In this document: positions 1 through 7,944 of the stretch, piece after piece | How the letters are laid out: each line of letters starts with the position of its first letter | Numbering within the stretch: the stretch's first letter is position 1 | Assembly: GCF_039533685.1 (NCBI RefSeq) | Contig: NZ_BAAATZ010000004.1 | Coordinates: 19,512 to 83,511, forward strand | Direction: 5' to 3' | DNA from: Actinocorallia aurantiaca | GTDB lineage: Bacteria > Actinomycetota > Actinomycetes > Streptosporangiales > Streptosporangiaceae | DNA length: 64,000 nt | Position numbers and translations under genes: made by a program | The notes under the pieces: model-generated | Database searches by the model: none | What the model was told of the DNA's origin: nothing | What the model saw: the letters and a program-made list of their open reading frames with translations, nothing else

Positions 1-306
1 GGGCTGTCCGGGCATCCGCTGCACCAGCTGCTGGTCGCGGTCACCGAGGTGGTGACCAACGCGCTCGGCCACGGGACTCCGCCCGTCCTGCTGCGGGTGT
101 GGGGCGAGGCGGACGCGCTGCTGTGCGAGGTGAGCGACCGGGGTCACTGGCGACCCGCGGAGCCGGGTCCCGGCTGGCTGCCGCCGAGGGCGTCCGACTC
201 CCCGCGGCTCGGGCTGTGGGCGGTGCGGATGTTGTGCGGCCTGGTCCAGGTCAGAACGGGACCCGAAGGCACACGGGTTCGTATTCGCACTCCGCTGCGC
301 AAATGA
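1..306 (+). CDS. ATP-binding anti-sigma regulator (HATPase_c), 5' end outside window
   Basis: This is the C-terminal part of a serine-kinase-type ATPase of the SpoIIAB/RsbW fold; the frame is open from base 1, so the true start lies upstream. The N-box reads EVVTNALGHG, followed by EVSDRG (G1 region) and a LGLWAVRML segment (G2 region). The HATPase part closely resembles the C-terminus of the gene ending at 2265, so this gene may also carry an N-terminal sensory domain outside the window. Such proteins bind sigma factors or STAS antagonists in the cytoplasm. Its partner cannot be read from sequence, although a STAS gene starts 133 bases downstream. Confidence 0.8.
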   Translation, partial: GLSGHPLHQLLVAVTEVVTNALGHGTPPVLLRVWGEADALLCEVSDRGHWRPAEPGPGWLPPRASDSPRLGLWAVRMLCGLVQVRTGPEGTRVRIRTPLRK

Positions 307-439
307 AATGCACGTGCAGATGCATTAGCCATGATATTTCCGTATCAGCTCGGGAGAGTCGCACCTGATCGATCCGACCCGGCGTACGCTTGACGCCAGC
401 CGAAGGAAACACTTTTCTGCGCACCATTCAGGATGGAGC

Positions 440-1327
440 ATGGACACCTGGTTCACGCAACGCCCGGTCGGTGAACTGCGTCCGGGCGACCACGCGTGGC
501 TGGCGTACTCCCATCCCGACGAGCAGCGGCGGGTGCTGGGCGACTTCATCTACGACGGCCTCGCGGCGGGAGAGAAGGTCATCTACCTGGCGGACACGAC
601 CCCGCGCGACCTTCCCGGGCTGCTGTCCCTGCACCGCATCGACGCCACGCCCTTCGCCGAGGCCGGACACCTGTCGGTGATCCCCTGGGACCTGGCCTGC
701 GTCCACGACGGGCAGGGGCTTCCCCGCGCCCTGTTCCGGACCCTGGAAAAGGAGATCTCCCAGGCTCTCGACCAGCGGTTCCGCCGGGTCCGCATCACCG
801 CGGACATGACCTGGGCGGCGGGCGTGCCCGGAGGCGACCGGTTCATGTTCGACTGCGACTGCGAGGTCGAGGCCCTGGTCGGTCCCAGCACTCTGACCAC
901 CGCGATCTGCCAGGTGGACCGGCGCCGCTGCACCCCGGAGGCGCTCTCCACACTTCAGAACCACCACGAGGTACTCGTCGAAGTGAACCCCGAATACGAC
1001 GACGGCGTGCTCCGCATGACCCGGACGTACGCCCCTTACGGCCTCCGCCTGGAAGGGGAGATCGACGGAGCGCGGCACCACGCCTTCACCCGGACCCTCA
1101 CCGCGGTGAGCGACCCGCGCAACGAGCTCCACCTCGAACTGGCCGACCTGAGATTCATCGACCTGGGCGCGCTGAACCTCCTGGGCACCCACGCCCTGCG
1201 CCTCACCCGGGGCGGGCGGCTCGTCCTGGACAATCCCTCACCGGAACTGGAGACCGTGATCGAGATGGTGGGTTTCCACCGGCTGCCCGGCATCGCCAAG
1301 GGACGGGGATGGAGGTCGGACTCATGA
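440..1327 (+). CDS. MEDS-domain sensory protein fused to a STAS anti-anti-sigma domain
   Basis: A 295-residue cytoplasmic protein. Residues about 1-185 form a MEDS (DcmR-type) sensory domain, recognisable by the opening GDHAWLAYSHPDEQ and the later DMTWAAGVPGGDRF. Residues about 200-285 form a STAS domain (LRLEGEIDG ... LELADLRFIDLGALNLLGTH). STAS proteins normally release sigma factors by binding the ATPase anti-sigma partner and are switched off by phosphorylation of a Ser in a DSSG-like turn. Here the turn is DLGA, so no phosphorylatable residue is present at either usual position. The stop codon overlaps the next start (ATGA at 1324-1327), so the two MEDS proteins are probably translationally coupled. 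Confidence 0.85.
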   Translation: MDTWFTQRPVGELRPGDHAWLAYSHPDEQRRVLGDFIYDGLAAGEKVIYLADTTPRDLPGLLSLHRIDATPFAEAGHLSVIPWDLACVHDGQGLPRALFRTLEKEISQALDQRFRRVRITADMTWAAGVPGGDRFMFDCDCEVEALVGPSTLTTAICQVDRRRCTPEALSTLQNHHEVLVEVNPEYDDGVLRMTRTYAPYGLRLEGEIDGARHHAFTRTLTAVSDPRNELHLELADLRFIDLGALNLLGTHALRLTRGGRLVLDNPSPELETVIEMVGFHRLPGIAKGRGWRSDS

Positions 1328-2265
1328 CCGCCGCCACGCCCTCGCTCGTGCACCAGGCCCTCCTGCACAGCGGCACCGAGGAGTTCCTCGGGGCCGCCGT
1401 GCCGTTCCTGCGGGAGGGCTTCGCCACCGGCGACCACATCATCGCCGTGATCCCGGGCGTCCGCCGCGACGCGCTGAGGGACGTCCTGGGCCGGGACAAG
1501 GAGCGGGTCGAGTTCTTCGACGCGACCGAGTTCTACCGGCATCCCGTCCGCACCATCGCCGCCTACCACGACGTGCTGCGCCAGGTCGGCTCCGTCAGGC
1601 TGCGCACGCTGGCGGAGCTGGACTGGAAGAACTGGGACCAGGACTGGGAGCGGCGCGAGTGGAGCCGCTACGAGGCACTGGTGAACGCGGTCTTCGGCGG
1701 CTCGAACGCGCAGGTCATCTGCTCCTACGACCGCTCCCTCGCCCCTCCCCCGGTCGTCGAGCAGGCCCGCCGCACCCATCCGGAGATCTTCGAGGGCGGG
1801 CTCCACCCGGCCTACAACGACAGCTACACCCGTCCCGAGCACTACGACGCGGGCCGCGACCGGCTCCCTCTGCCGGAGATTCCCGCGGACGCCGCCCGGC
1901 TGCCCGTCACCTCGCTGGACCTCTCCCCGATGCGCTCCTTCCTCACCGAGCGGGCGCTGCGGATGGGACTGCCGGAGGACAGGCTCGGCCCGCTCTGCAT
2001 GGCGGTCAACGAGATCGCCACCAACGCGGTGGTGCACGGAACCCCGCCGATCGAGTTCCGCGTCTGGCGTCAGGACGGGGCGCTGCACTGCGAGGTCGCC
2101 GACGTCGGGCTGTGGCACCCCGAGGCGCTGACGGGGTTCCTGCCTCCGGAGACCGCCGTCGACAGCGGCTTCGGACTGTGGAGTGCCCGGCTGCTGGTCG
2201 ACCTGCTGGAGATACGGGCCGGTTACCACGGCACCCGGGTGCGGCTGCGAACGGCCTGCGAATGA
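1324..2265 (+). CDS. MEDS-domain sensory protein fused to a HATPase_c anti-sigma kinase domain
   Basis: A 313-residue cytoplasmic protein. The N-terminal ~190 residues are a MEDS domain (HSGTEEFLGAAVPFLREG ... DYDR-type CSYDRS). The C-terminal ~120 residues are an RsbW-like ATPase with N-box EIATNAVVHG, a VADVG G1 segment and GFGLWSARLL. I chose the ATG at 1324 because it overlaps the preceding stop by four bases and opens directly into the MEDS domain. With the preceding gene it makes a matched pair: one sensory domain on both the antagonist and the kinase. It is convergent with rdgB, with only 16 bases between stops. The ligand is unknown. Confidence 0.85.
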   Translation: MTAATPSLVHQALLHSGTEEFLGAAVPFLREGFATGDHIIAVIPGVRRDALRDVLGRDKERVEFFDATEFYRHPVRTIAAYHDVLRQVGSVRLRTLAELDWKNWDQDWERREWSRYEALVNAVFGGSNAQVICSYDRSLAPPPVVEQARRTHPEIFEGGLHPAYNDSYTRPEHYDAGRDRLPLPEIPADAARLPVTSLDLSPMRSFLTERALRMGLPEDRLGPLCMAVNEIATNAVVHGTPPIEFRVWRQDGALHCEVADVGLWHPEALTGFLPPETAVDSGFGLWSARLLVDLLEIRAGYHGTRVRLRTACE

Positions 2266-2281
2266 CCCGCGGCCGGCCGCC

Positions 2282-2893
2282 TCAGCCCGCGAGGCCGTCC
2301 AGGTAGGCGGCGAGGGCGCGGAAGGCGCGGCCGCGGTGGCTGATCTCCGACTTCTCCCGCGGGGTCAGCTCCGCGGTGGTCCGGCCCAGCTCCGCGACCT
2401 CGAAGACGGGGTCGTACCCGAAGCCGCCGGTGCCGCGCGGCTCCCGGATGATCCGGCCCTCCATCCGGCCCTCCACCACGTGCTCGCGCCCGTCCGGGTG
2501 CACGAGGGCCGCCGCGCAGACGAAGTGCGCGCCGCGCTCGGCGTCGGCGACGTCGGAGAGCTGGTCGAGGACGAGTTCGAGGTTGGCCCGGTCCCGGCCC
2601 TCCGGGTGCCCGGCGCCGAAGCGGCCCGACCAGCGGGCCGACAACACGCCCGGCATGCCGTTCAGCGCGTCCACGCACAGTCCCGAGTCGTCGGAGACCG
2701 CGGGGAGCCCGGTGTGCGCGGCGATCGCCCTGGCCTTGAGCAGCGCGTTGCCGGTGAAGGTGAGCTCGGTCTCGGGCACGTCGGGGGCGTCGGGATAGGC
2801 CTCCAGGCCCACCACGGCGTAGGAGGTGAGCAGACCCCGCAGCTCGGTGATCTTCCCGGGGTTGCGGGTGGCCAGCACCAGGCCCTCGCTCAT
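2282..2893 (-). CDS. rdgB: RdgB/HAM1 non-canonical purine NTP pyrophosphatase
   Basis: A 203-residue dITP/XTP/ITP pyrophosphatase that hydrolyses deaminated purine nucleotides to monophosphates and keeps them out of DNA and RNA. Family hallmarks are visible: ATRNPGKITEL near the N-terminus, SDDSGLCVDAL at about residue 66, and GTGGFGYDPVF at about 150. The length is normal for the family. The ATG at 2893 overlaps the rph stop by four bases, so the two genes form a coupled pair, as in many actinomycetes and firmicutes. Confidence 0.95.
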   Translation of the reverse strand: MSEGLVLATRNPGKITELRGLLTSYAVVGLEAYPDAPDVPETELTFTGNALLKARAIAAHTGLPAVSDDSGLCVDALNGMPGVLSARWSGRFGAGHPEGRDRANLELVLDQLSDVADAERGAHFVCAAALVHPDGREHVVEGRMEGRIIREPRGTGGFGYDPVFEVAELGRTTAELTPREKSEISHRGRAFRALAAYLDGLAG

Positions 2894-3609
2894 CGGGCGA
2901 GCGCCTCCTTCTGCATCATGGTGAGGTCGGTGCAGCCGAGCTGGGCCAGGTCGAGCAGCGCGTTGAGCTCCTCGCGGGAGAACGGCGCGCCCTCGGCGGT
3001 GCCCTGCACCTCGATGAGCCTTCCGTCGCCGGTGCACACGACGTTCATGTCGGTGCCGGCGACGACGTCCTCCTCGTAGCAGAGGTCGAGCCGGGGCTCG
3101 CCCCCCACGACGCCGACGCTGACCGCGCACACCGAGCTGATGAGCGGGTCGCCCTTGGTCATCTTCCGGTCGCGCATCCAGGTGACGGCGTCGGCGAGCG
3201 CCACGTAGGCGCCGGTGATGGCCGCGGTGCGGGTGCCGCCGTCGGCCTGCAGGACGTCGCAGTCGATGGTGACGGTGCTGCCGGCGAACGCCTTGAAGTC
3301 CACGCACGCCCGCAGGGAGCGGCCGATCAGGCGGGAGATCTCCTGGGTGCGGCCGCCGAGCTTGCCGCGCACCGACTCCCGGTCGTTGCGGGTGTTGGTG
3401 GCGCGCGGCAGCATCGCGTACTCGGCGGTCAGCCAGCCCAGCCCGCTGTCGCGCCGCCAGCGCGGCACCGAGTCCTGCACCGAGGCCGCGCACAGGACCC
3501 GCGTCCCGCCGAACTCGACCAGCACGGATCCCTCCGCGTGGTCGAGCCAGCCGCGCTGGATACGGACATGTCGGAGCTGGTCGTTCACGCGACCGTCAGG
3601 GCGAGCCAT
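2890..3609 (-). CDS. rph: Ribonuclease PH
   Basis: A 239-residue phosphorolytic 3'-5' exoribonuclease that trims tRNA 3' ends, using phosphate to release nucleoside diphosphates. It starts MARPDGRVNDQLR, typical of actinobacterial RNase PH. It carries the conserved ADGGTRTAAITGAYVAL core around residue 130 and an SVGVVGGEPRLDL stretch. Length and ends match the family. It lies between an MBL-fold hydrolase gene and rdgB in a run of same-strand genes beginning at murI. Confidence 0.95.
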   Translation of the reverse strand: MARPDGRVNDQLRHVRIQRGWLDHAEGSVLVEFGGTRVLCAASVQDSVPRWRRDSGLGWLTAEYAMLPRATNTRNDRESVRGKLGGRTQEISRLIGRSLRACVDFKAFAGSTVTIDCDVLQADGGTRTAAITGAYVALADAVTWMRDRKMTKGDPLISSVCAVSVGVVGGEPRLDLCYEEDVVAGTDMNVVCTGDGRLIEVQGTAEGAPFSREELNALLDLAQLGCTDLTMMQKEALAR

Positions 3610-3649
3610 GGAGCCAGCCTACCGGTGCGGCCGCCGCCCCCGGTGCGGG

Positions 3650-4396
3650 CTACAACTCGTAGACGGTCCCGCTCCTGGCCAGGTCGATCGGCCCCCCGTA
3701 GGTGGAGGTCTTCGCCTCGACGAGGGACTTCTCCTCGTCGTTCCAGGGCACGAGATGGGTCAGCACCAGACGTCCGGCCTGCGCGCGTTCGGCGTAGTCG
3801 GCCGCCTCCTTCGCGGTCAGGTGGAGATTGGGCGGGTTGTCCCCCTCCAGGAAGGAGGCCTCGCACAGGAACAGGTCGACGCCTTCGGCCAGGCCCACCA
3901 GGGTGTCGGTCAGCCCGGTGTCGCCGGAGTAGGCGAGCGACCCTCCCCTCGCCGAGGTGATGCGGAACCCGTACGACTCGATGACGTGGTTGACGGGCTC
4001 GCAGACGACCTCGAACGGGCCGGCCTCGAACTTGCGGGTCAGCGGGGTGAAGTCGAACGTGTCCGTCATGCCGGGATCCAGGTCCAGGTCGTAGGCCTCG
4101 GCCATCCGCGTCGCCGCGTGCTCGGGCCCGAAGACCGGGATCCTGGGCTTGCCGCCGTGCGGGCAGTACTTGCGCGCCACGTAGTAGCCGCACAGGTCCA
4201 TGCAGTGGTCGGCGTGCAGATGGGAGATCGCGATGGCGTCGATGTCGTACAGGTCGTGATGGCGCTGCAGGGTCCCCAGCGCGCCGTTGCCGAAATCGAG
4301 GAGGAGGGAGTAGCCGTCCTCTTCGATCAGATAGCAGGAGGCGGGGCTGTCAGGCCCCGGGAAGCTGCCGGAACAGCCGATCACGGTCACCCGCAC
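3650..4396 (-). CDS. MBL-fold metallo-hydrolase (RNase Z / cyclic phosphodiesterase-like)
   Basis: A 248-residue metallo-beta-lactamase-fold hydrolase. The metal motif HLHADH is at residues 59-64, with further likely ligands in VNHVIESYG, YSGDTGLTD and LTHLVPW. It belongs to the actinobacterial group next to murI and rph, usually annotated as a 3',5'-cyclic-nucleotide phosphodiesterase or ribonuclease Z homologue; the sequence alone does not decide the substrate. It has no signal peptide, so a cytoplasmic dinuclear zinc enzyme is expected. It is 27 bases downstream of murI on the same strand. Confidence 0.85.
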   Translation of the reverse strand: MRVTVIGCSGSFPGPDSPASCYLIEEDGYSLLLDFGNGALGTLQRHHDLYDIDAIAISHLHADHCMDLCGYYVARKYCPHGGKPRIPVFGPEHAATRMAEAYDLDLDPGMTDTFDFTPLTRKFEAGPFEVVCEPVNHVIESYGFRITSARGGSLAYSGDTGLTDTLVGLAEGVDLFLCEASFLEGDNPPNLHLTAKEAADYAERAQAGRLVLTHLVPWNDEEKSLVEAKTSTYGGPIDLARSGTVYEL

Positions 4397-4423
4397 GGGG
4401 AGCTCCTCTACTTACACTGTGGT

Positions 4424-5245
4424 TCATGGGGTGAGACGGAACACGCTCGTGTCCGAGGGCGACTCGACATAGCCGAGTACAGGTCCGAGGAAGCGGCGCC
4501 CGATCATGCGGAACACCTCGGGGTCACCGGTCGCGCGGAACCGGTGAACGGGTGGGGCGGCGGCCTCCGCGCGGGCCAGCCCCCTGTCGTGCAGCAGTCG
4601 GTAGACGTCCTTGGCGGTCTCGTCGGCGCTGGAGACGAGGGTGACCCCGTCGCCGACGACGTAGGAGATCACCCCGGTCAGCAGCGGATAGTGCGTGCAG
4701 CCGAGGATCAACGTGTCGCATTCGGCGTCGATGATCGGCTTCAGGTACCCGCGCGCCACGTCGAGCAGCTCCTCGCTCATCGTGACGCCGCTCTCCACGA
4801 ACTCCACGAAGCGCGGGCAGGCCACGCTGGTGAGCCCGATGTGCGGTGCGATGGCGAAGGCGTCGTCGTAGGCGCGGCTGGTCACCGTGGCGTGGGTCGC
4901 GATGAGCCCGACCCTGCTGTTGCGGGTGGCGGAGACGGCGCGCCGGGCGGCCGGGAAGATCACCTCGACGACGGGGACGTCGTAACGCTCCCGGGCGTCG
5001 CGCAGCATCGCCGAGCTGGCGCTGTTGCAGGCGATCACGAGCATCTTCACGCCCTCTTTGACCAGCTGGTCGAGCATCTCGAGGGCGTACCCGCGGACCT
5101 CGGCGATCGGCCTCGGTCCGTAGGGCTGACGCGCCGAGTCCCCCAGATAGAGGATCGGTTCCCCGGGCAATTGGTCCAGTACGGCCCGGGCTACCGTGAG
5201 TCCGCCGAAGCCGCTGTCGAAGATACCGATGGGCGCGTCTGACAT
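4424..5245 (-). CDS. murI: Glutamate racemase
   Basis: A 273-residue cofactor-independent racemase making D-glutamate for peptidoglycan. The N-terminal GIFDSGFGGLTV is typical. The two catalytic cysteines are Cys73 in ACNSAS and Cys183 in LGCTHYP. It heads the murI-MBL-rph-rdgB set. A TAGCCT -10-like hexamer lies only eight bases before the ATG, so a leaderless or nearly leaderless transcript is plausible. Two short palindromes sit just upstream in the presumed promoter. Confidence 0.96.
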   Translation of the reverse strand: MSDAPIGIFDSGFGGLTVARAVLDQLPGEPILYLGDSARQPYGPRPIAEVRGYALEMLDQLVKEGVKMLVIACNSASSAMLRDARERYDVPVVEVIFPAARRAVSATRNSRVGLIATHATVTSRAYDDAFAIAPHIGLTSVACPRFVEFVESGVTMSEELLDVARGYLKPIIDAECDTLILGCTHYPLLTGVISYVVGDGVTLVSSADETAKDVYRLLHDRGLARAEAAAPPVHRFRATGDPEVFRMIGRRFLGPVLGYVESPSDTSVFRLTP

Positions 5246-5252
5246 GACGACC

Positions 5253-5287
5253 TAGGCTATGCGAAGACGTCTTCACACATTGTGTGA
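5253..5287 (-). promoter_or_regulatory. murI promoter with overlapping palindromes
   Basis: Read on the minus strand, TAGCCT (5258-5253) fits the TANNNT -10 consensus and ends eight bases before the murI ATG. Upstream are two palindromes: GAAGACGTCTTC (5263-5274, perfect) and TCACACA-T-TGTGTGA (5273-5287). They overlap each other and fall between and over the expected -35 and -10 positions. That is a plausible operator arrangement, but no regulator is identifiable. Confidence 0.35.
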
Positions 5288-5305
5288 CACTCGATACATC
5301 GATGC

Positions 5306-6118
5306 TTACTCACGAGTACGTGCGGCGCGTGCGAGCTGCCTGCTCTGTGCGACCAGATTTCCAGCGGCATCCCAGACCTCCACGTCCTCGTCACACCACC
5401 CTTCGCTCACCATACGTCCCGTGCCGTGCACGGTCAGCCATCCGGGCGCGGGCAGCGTCCGCAGGTGCCAGGTCAGCTCCACCGTGGGCGACCAGCCGGG
5501 GAAGCCCGCGTTCGTCACCACCGGGATCAGGGAATCGATGGCCAGCGCGACGACGTAGGGGTCCGGGTGGTCCCCGCCCGCCAGCCGCACGTGGGCCCGC
5601 ATCTCCGGGCGGCCCGTCGGGCTCCCGTCCAGCCAGCCCATCACCGCCGGGTCGAACCGCATGTCCACGTTGGCGGGGAAGCCCTTCTTCGGGCGCTCCC
5701 GCCCGCGCGTGGGGCAGTCCTCGGGCGCGGGCATCGGCGCGGGGGCCTCGCCCAGGTAGACGGGCTTCGCGGCGGGGACGAGCGTGCCGGTCGTGACCAG
5801 CGCGTCCAGCAGCGCCTCGCCGTTCTGCACCAGCGAGGCGCGGAGCATCGACGCGGTCCGGCCGTCCTTGCGTCGTTCGACGACGACCTCGGCGGGGCCC
5901 GGCAGCCCCGGCCGCAGGAAGTTCACCGCGGTGGAGACGGGGTGGGCGTGCGAGGACTCGGCGACGGCGGCGCGCATCAGCACGGCCATGAGGTAGCCGC
6001 CGTTCAGCACGACGGGGCCGCCGGGTCTCGTCTCGAAGCCGAAGGCCTCGTCCAGTCCGGCCCGGTAACGGCCCTCCCCCAGGGAGGTGACGGCCGTCGC
6101 CTCGCTGAAAATCGTCAT
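5306..6118 (-). CDS. Acyl-CoA thioesterase family protein (double hotdog, TesB-like)
   Basis: A 270-residue protein of the thioesterase family common in actinomycetes: an N-terminal hotdog half (FGFETRPGGPVVLNGGYLMA, then TAVNFLRPG) and a C-terminal half (VVALAIDSLIPVV ... VELTWHLRTLP ending NLVAQSRQLA). It probably hydrolyses acyl-CoAs, with unknown chain preference. I preferred the ATG at 6118 over the one at 6130 because GGGGTG precedes it at a fitting distance. It lies upstream of murI on the same strand, but the intervening palindrome-rich promoter suggests separate transcription. Confidence 0.8.
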   Translation of the reverse strand: MTIFSEATAVTSLGEGRYRAGLDEAFGFETRPGGPVVLNGGYLMAVLMRAAVAESSHAHPVSTAVNFLRPGLPGPAEVVVERRKDGRTASMLRASLVQNGEALLDALVTTGTLVPAAKPVYLGEAPAPMPAPEDCPTRGRERPKKGFPANVDMRFDPAVMGWLDGSPTGRPEMRAHVRLAGGDHPDPYVVALAIDSLIPVVTNAGFPGWSPTVELTWHLRTLPAPGWLTVHGTGRMVSEGWCDEDVEVWDAAGNLVAQSRQLARAARTRE

Positions 6119-6254
6119 GCCACACCCCATGAAGGTACAGAGATACAGGAATCCGAACCGAACTGCGTTCGGCGGGCAGCCTACCGGCCCCCTTTCCGGC
6201 GGAGGCGGATCGGTTAGCCTGAACGCGCGGCCCCCACGAGGAACGGATGAGAGA

Positions 6255-6590
6255 TTGATCTTCAAGAAGCGGCCCGAGCCGTTCGCCCCGCCCCTCATCC
6301 TGACCCCCGAACTCCTCGCGGAGATCAGGCGCCTGCTCGCCCGGGAGAAGAAGATCCCCGCGATCAAGCTGCTGCGCGAGCGGACCGGCCTCGGCCTCAA
6401 GGACGCCAAGGACCTGGCGGAGGCGATCGAGCGCGGGTACGAGCCGCCCTTGCAGGGGCGGATGCCGCTGTCGGAGCGCGTACGGGCGCTGCGCGACGCC
6501 GGAGACCACGCCTCGGCCGTCGCGATGGTCCAGGCGGAGACCGGCATGCAACGGCACGAGGCCGAGAGGTTCGTCAGCGTGCTCGACTGA
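6255..6590 (+). CDS. Ribosomal protein L7/L12 C-terminal-domain-like protein
   Basis: A 111-residue protein with two tandem copies of a short helical unit resembling the C-terminal domain of bL12: IRRLLAREKKIPAIKLLRER ... LKDAKDLAEAI, then VRALRDAGDHASAVAMVQAE ... RHEAERFVSVLD. The characteristic 'G-L-G-L-K-(D/E)-A-K' loop of L7/L12 is present in the first unit. No ATG is in frame near the start; TTG at 6255 is the likely initiator. It lacks the N-terminal dimerisation domain and hinge of true L7/L12, so it is not the ribosomal stalk protein. Its role is unknown. Confidence 0.65.
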   Translation: MIFKKRPEPFAPPLILTPELLAEIRRLLAREKKIPAIKLLRERTGLGLKDAKDLAEAIERGYEPPLQGRMPLSERVRALRDAGDHASAVAMVQAETGMQRHEAERFVSVLD

Positions 6591-6637
6591 GCCGCGCTCG
6601 ATCGGAACGCCTCCCGCCGGAGCCGGGACGGCTCCGC

Positions 6638-6666
6638 GAGCCGGGGGCCGCGCCCGCCCCCGGCTC
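6638..6666. terminator. Bidirectional hairpin terminator
   Basis: A perfect 11-bp stem, GAGCCGGGGGC (6638-6648) with GCCCCCGGCTC (6656-6666), with a seven-base loop. It sits between the convergent L7/L12-like gene and cysM. There is no strong T-run, as is usual at this GC content. Confidence 0.7.
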
Positions 6667-6674
6667 GTCAGGGA

Positions 6675-7622
6675 TCAGGCCCAGAGCTGGCCTTCGAGCG
6701 CGGACTCGGCCTCGTCCAGGGTGCCGTGGTAGGCGCCCGTGGACAGGTACTTCCAGCCGCCGTCGGCGACCGGGAAGGCGATGTCGGCGCGCTCGGAGGC
6801 CTTGACCGCCTTGGCGGCCATGCCCAGGGCCGCGTGCAGCGACGCGCCGGTGGAGATGCCGGCGAAGATGCCCTCCTGCTCCAGCAGCTGGCGGGTGCGG
6901 CGCAGCGCGTCCCCGGAGGTGACCGAGAAGCGGGTGGTCAGGACGCTCGCGTCGTACAGCTCGGGCACGAAGCCCTCGTCGATGTTGCGCAGCCCGTAGA
7001 CCAAGTCCCCGTACCGGGGCTCCGCGGCGACGATCTTGACTCCGGGGACGTGCTCGCGCAGGAACCGCCCGGTGCCCATCAGGGTGCCGGTGGTGCCCAG
7101 GCCCGCCACGAAGTGCGTGATCGTCGGCAGGTCCTCCAGCAGCTCGGGGCCGGTCGACTCGTAGTGCGCGAGCGCGTTGGCCTCGTTGCCGTACTGGTAG
7201 AGCATGACCCAGTCGGGGTTCTCGGCGGCCAGGCCCTTGGCCACCCGGACCGCCTCGTTGGAACCGCCCGCGGCGGGCGAGGGGATGATCTCCGCCCCCC
7301 ACATCCGCAGCAGCTGGCGGCGCTCCTCGGAGGTGTTCTCCGGCATCACGCAGATGATCCGGTAGCCCTTGAGCTTGGCGGCCATGGCCAGCGAGATCCC
7401 GGTGTTGCCCGAGGTCGGCTCCAGGATCGTGCAGCCGGGCGTGAGCACGCCGTCCTTCTCGGCCTTGTTCACCATCCACAACGCGGGCCGGTCCTTGATG
7501 GAGCCGGTCGGGTTGCGGTCCTCCAGCTTGGCCCACAGCCGGACCTCGGGGGACGGCGACAGGCGGGGCAGGCCCACCAGCGGGGTCCGCCCCACCGAGT
7601 CCAGCAGGGAGTCGTAGCGCAC
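6675..7622 (-). CDS. cysM: CysM-type cysteine synthase (O-phosphoserine sulfhydrylase)
   Basis: A 315-residue PLP enzyme. The PLP lysine is Lys43 in GSIKDRPA, the substrate loop is SGNTG at 71-75, and the phosphate-binding glycine-rich loop is GLGTTGTLMGTG at about 178. The neighbours cysO and mec indicate the protein-bound sulfide route: CysM attaches activated serine carbon to the thiocarboxylate of CysO, giving CysO-cysteine. In Mycobacterium tuberculosis CysM prefers O-phosphoserine, and the YGLRNID stretch here resembles the region holding its selective arginine. It is four bases from cysO, so co-transcription is expected. Confidence 0.93.
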   Translation of the reverse strand: MRYDSLLDSVGRTPLVGLPRLSPSPEVRLWAKLEDRNPTGSIKDRPALWMVNKAEKDGVLTPGCTILEPTSGNTGISLAMAAKLKGYRIICVMPENTSEERRQLLRMWGAEIIPSPAAGGSNEAVRVAKGLAAENPDWVMLYQYGNEANALAHYESTGPELLEDLPTITHFVAGLGTTGTLMGTGRFLREHVPGVKIVAAEPRYGDLVYGLRNIDEGFVPELYDASVLTTRFSVTSGDALRRTRQLLEQEGIFAGISTGASLHAALGMAAKAVKASERADIAFPVADGGWKYLSTGAYHGTLDEAESALEGQLWA

Positions 7623-7625
7623 GGC

Positions 7626-7898
7626 TCAGCCGCCGGCGACGGCCGGGAGGACGGTGACCGTGTCGCCGTCGGACACCTGGGTGTCCAGGCCTCCCAGGAA
7701 GCGGACGTCCTCGTCGTTCAGGTAGACGTTGACGAAACGGCGCAGGCCCTTCTCGTCGACCAGGCGGCCCCGCAGCCCGGGGTGGCGGGCGTCCAGGTCG
7801 CCGAACAGCTCGTCCAGGGTGCCGCCCTTGCCTTCGACGGACTTGGCTCCGTCGGTGAGGTTGCGCAGGATCGTGGGGATCCGGACCTCGATCGCCAT
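7626..7898 (-). CDS. cysO: CysO sulfur-carrier protein (ThiS/MoaD family)
   Basis: A 90-residue ubiquitin-fold sulfur carrier starting MAIEVRIPTILR and ending AVAGG. The C-terminal Gly-Gly is the site of adenylation and thiocarboxylation. VNVYLNDEDVRFLGG is characteristic of CysO. I chose ATG 7898 over ATG 7913 because GGAG lies nine bases upstream of it and homologues begin MAIEV. It sits between mec and cysM. Cysteine assembled on its C-terminus is released by Mec. Confidence 0.93.
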   Translation of the reverse strand: MAIEVRIPTILRNLTDGAKSVEGKGGTLDELFGDLDARHPGLRGRLVDEKGLRRFVNVYLNDEDVRFLGGLDTQVSDGDTVTVLPAVAGG

Positions 7899-7944
7899 CT
7901 CGGTGATCTCCATTCAAAAAGTCGTTACGGCTCGGGGACGCGCG

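Noticed and set aside
2269..2280. Palindrome GCGGCCGGCCGC between the MEDS-HATPase gene and rdgB
   Set aside because: Only 12 bp, self-complementary with no loop, and such runs are expected by chance at this GC content; not called a terminator.
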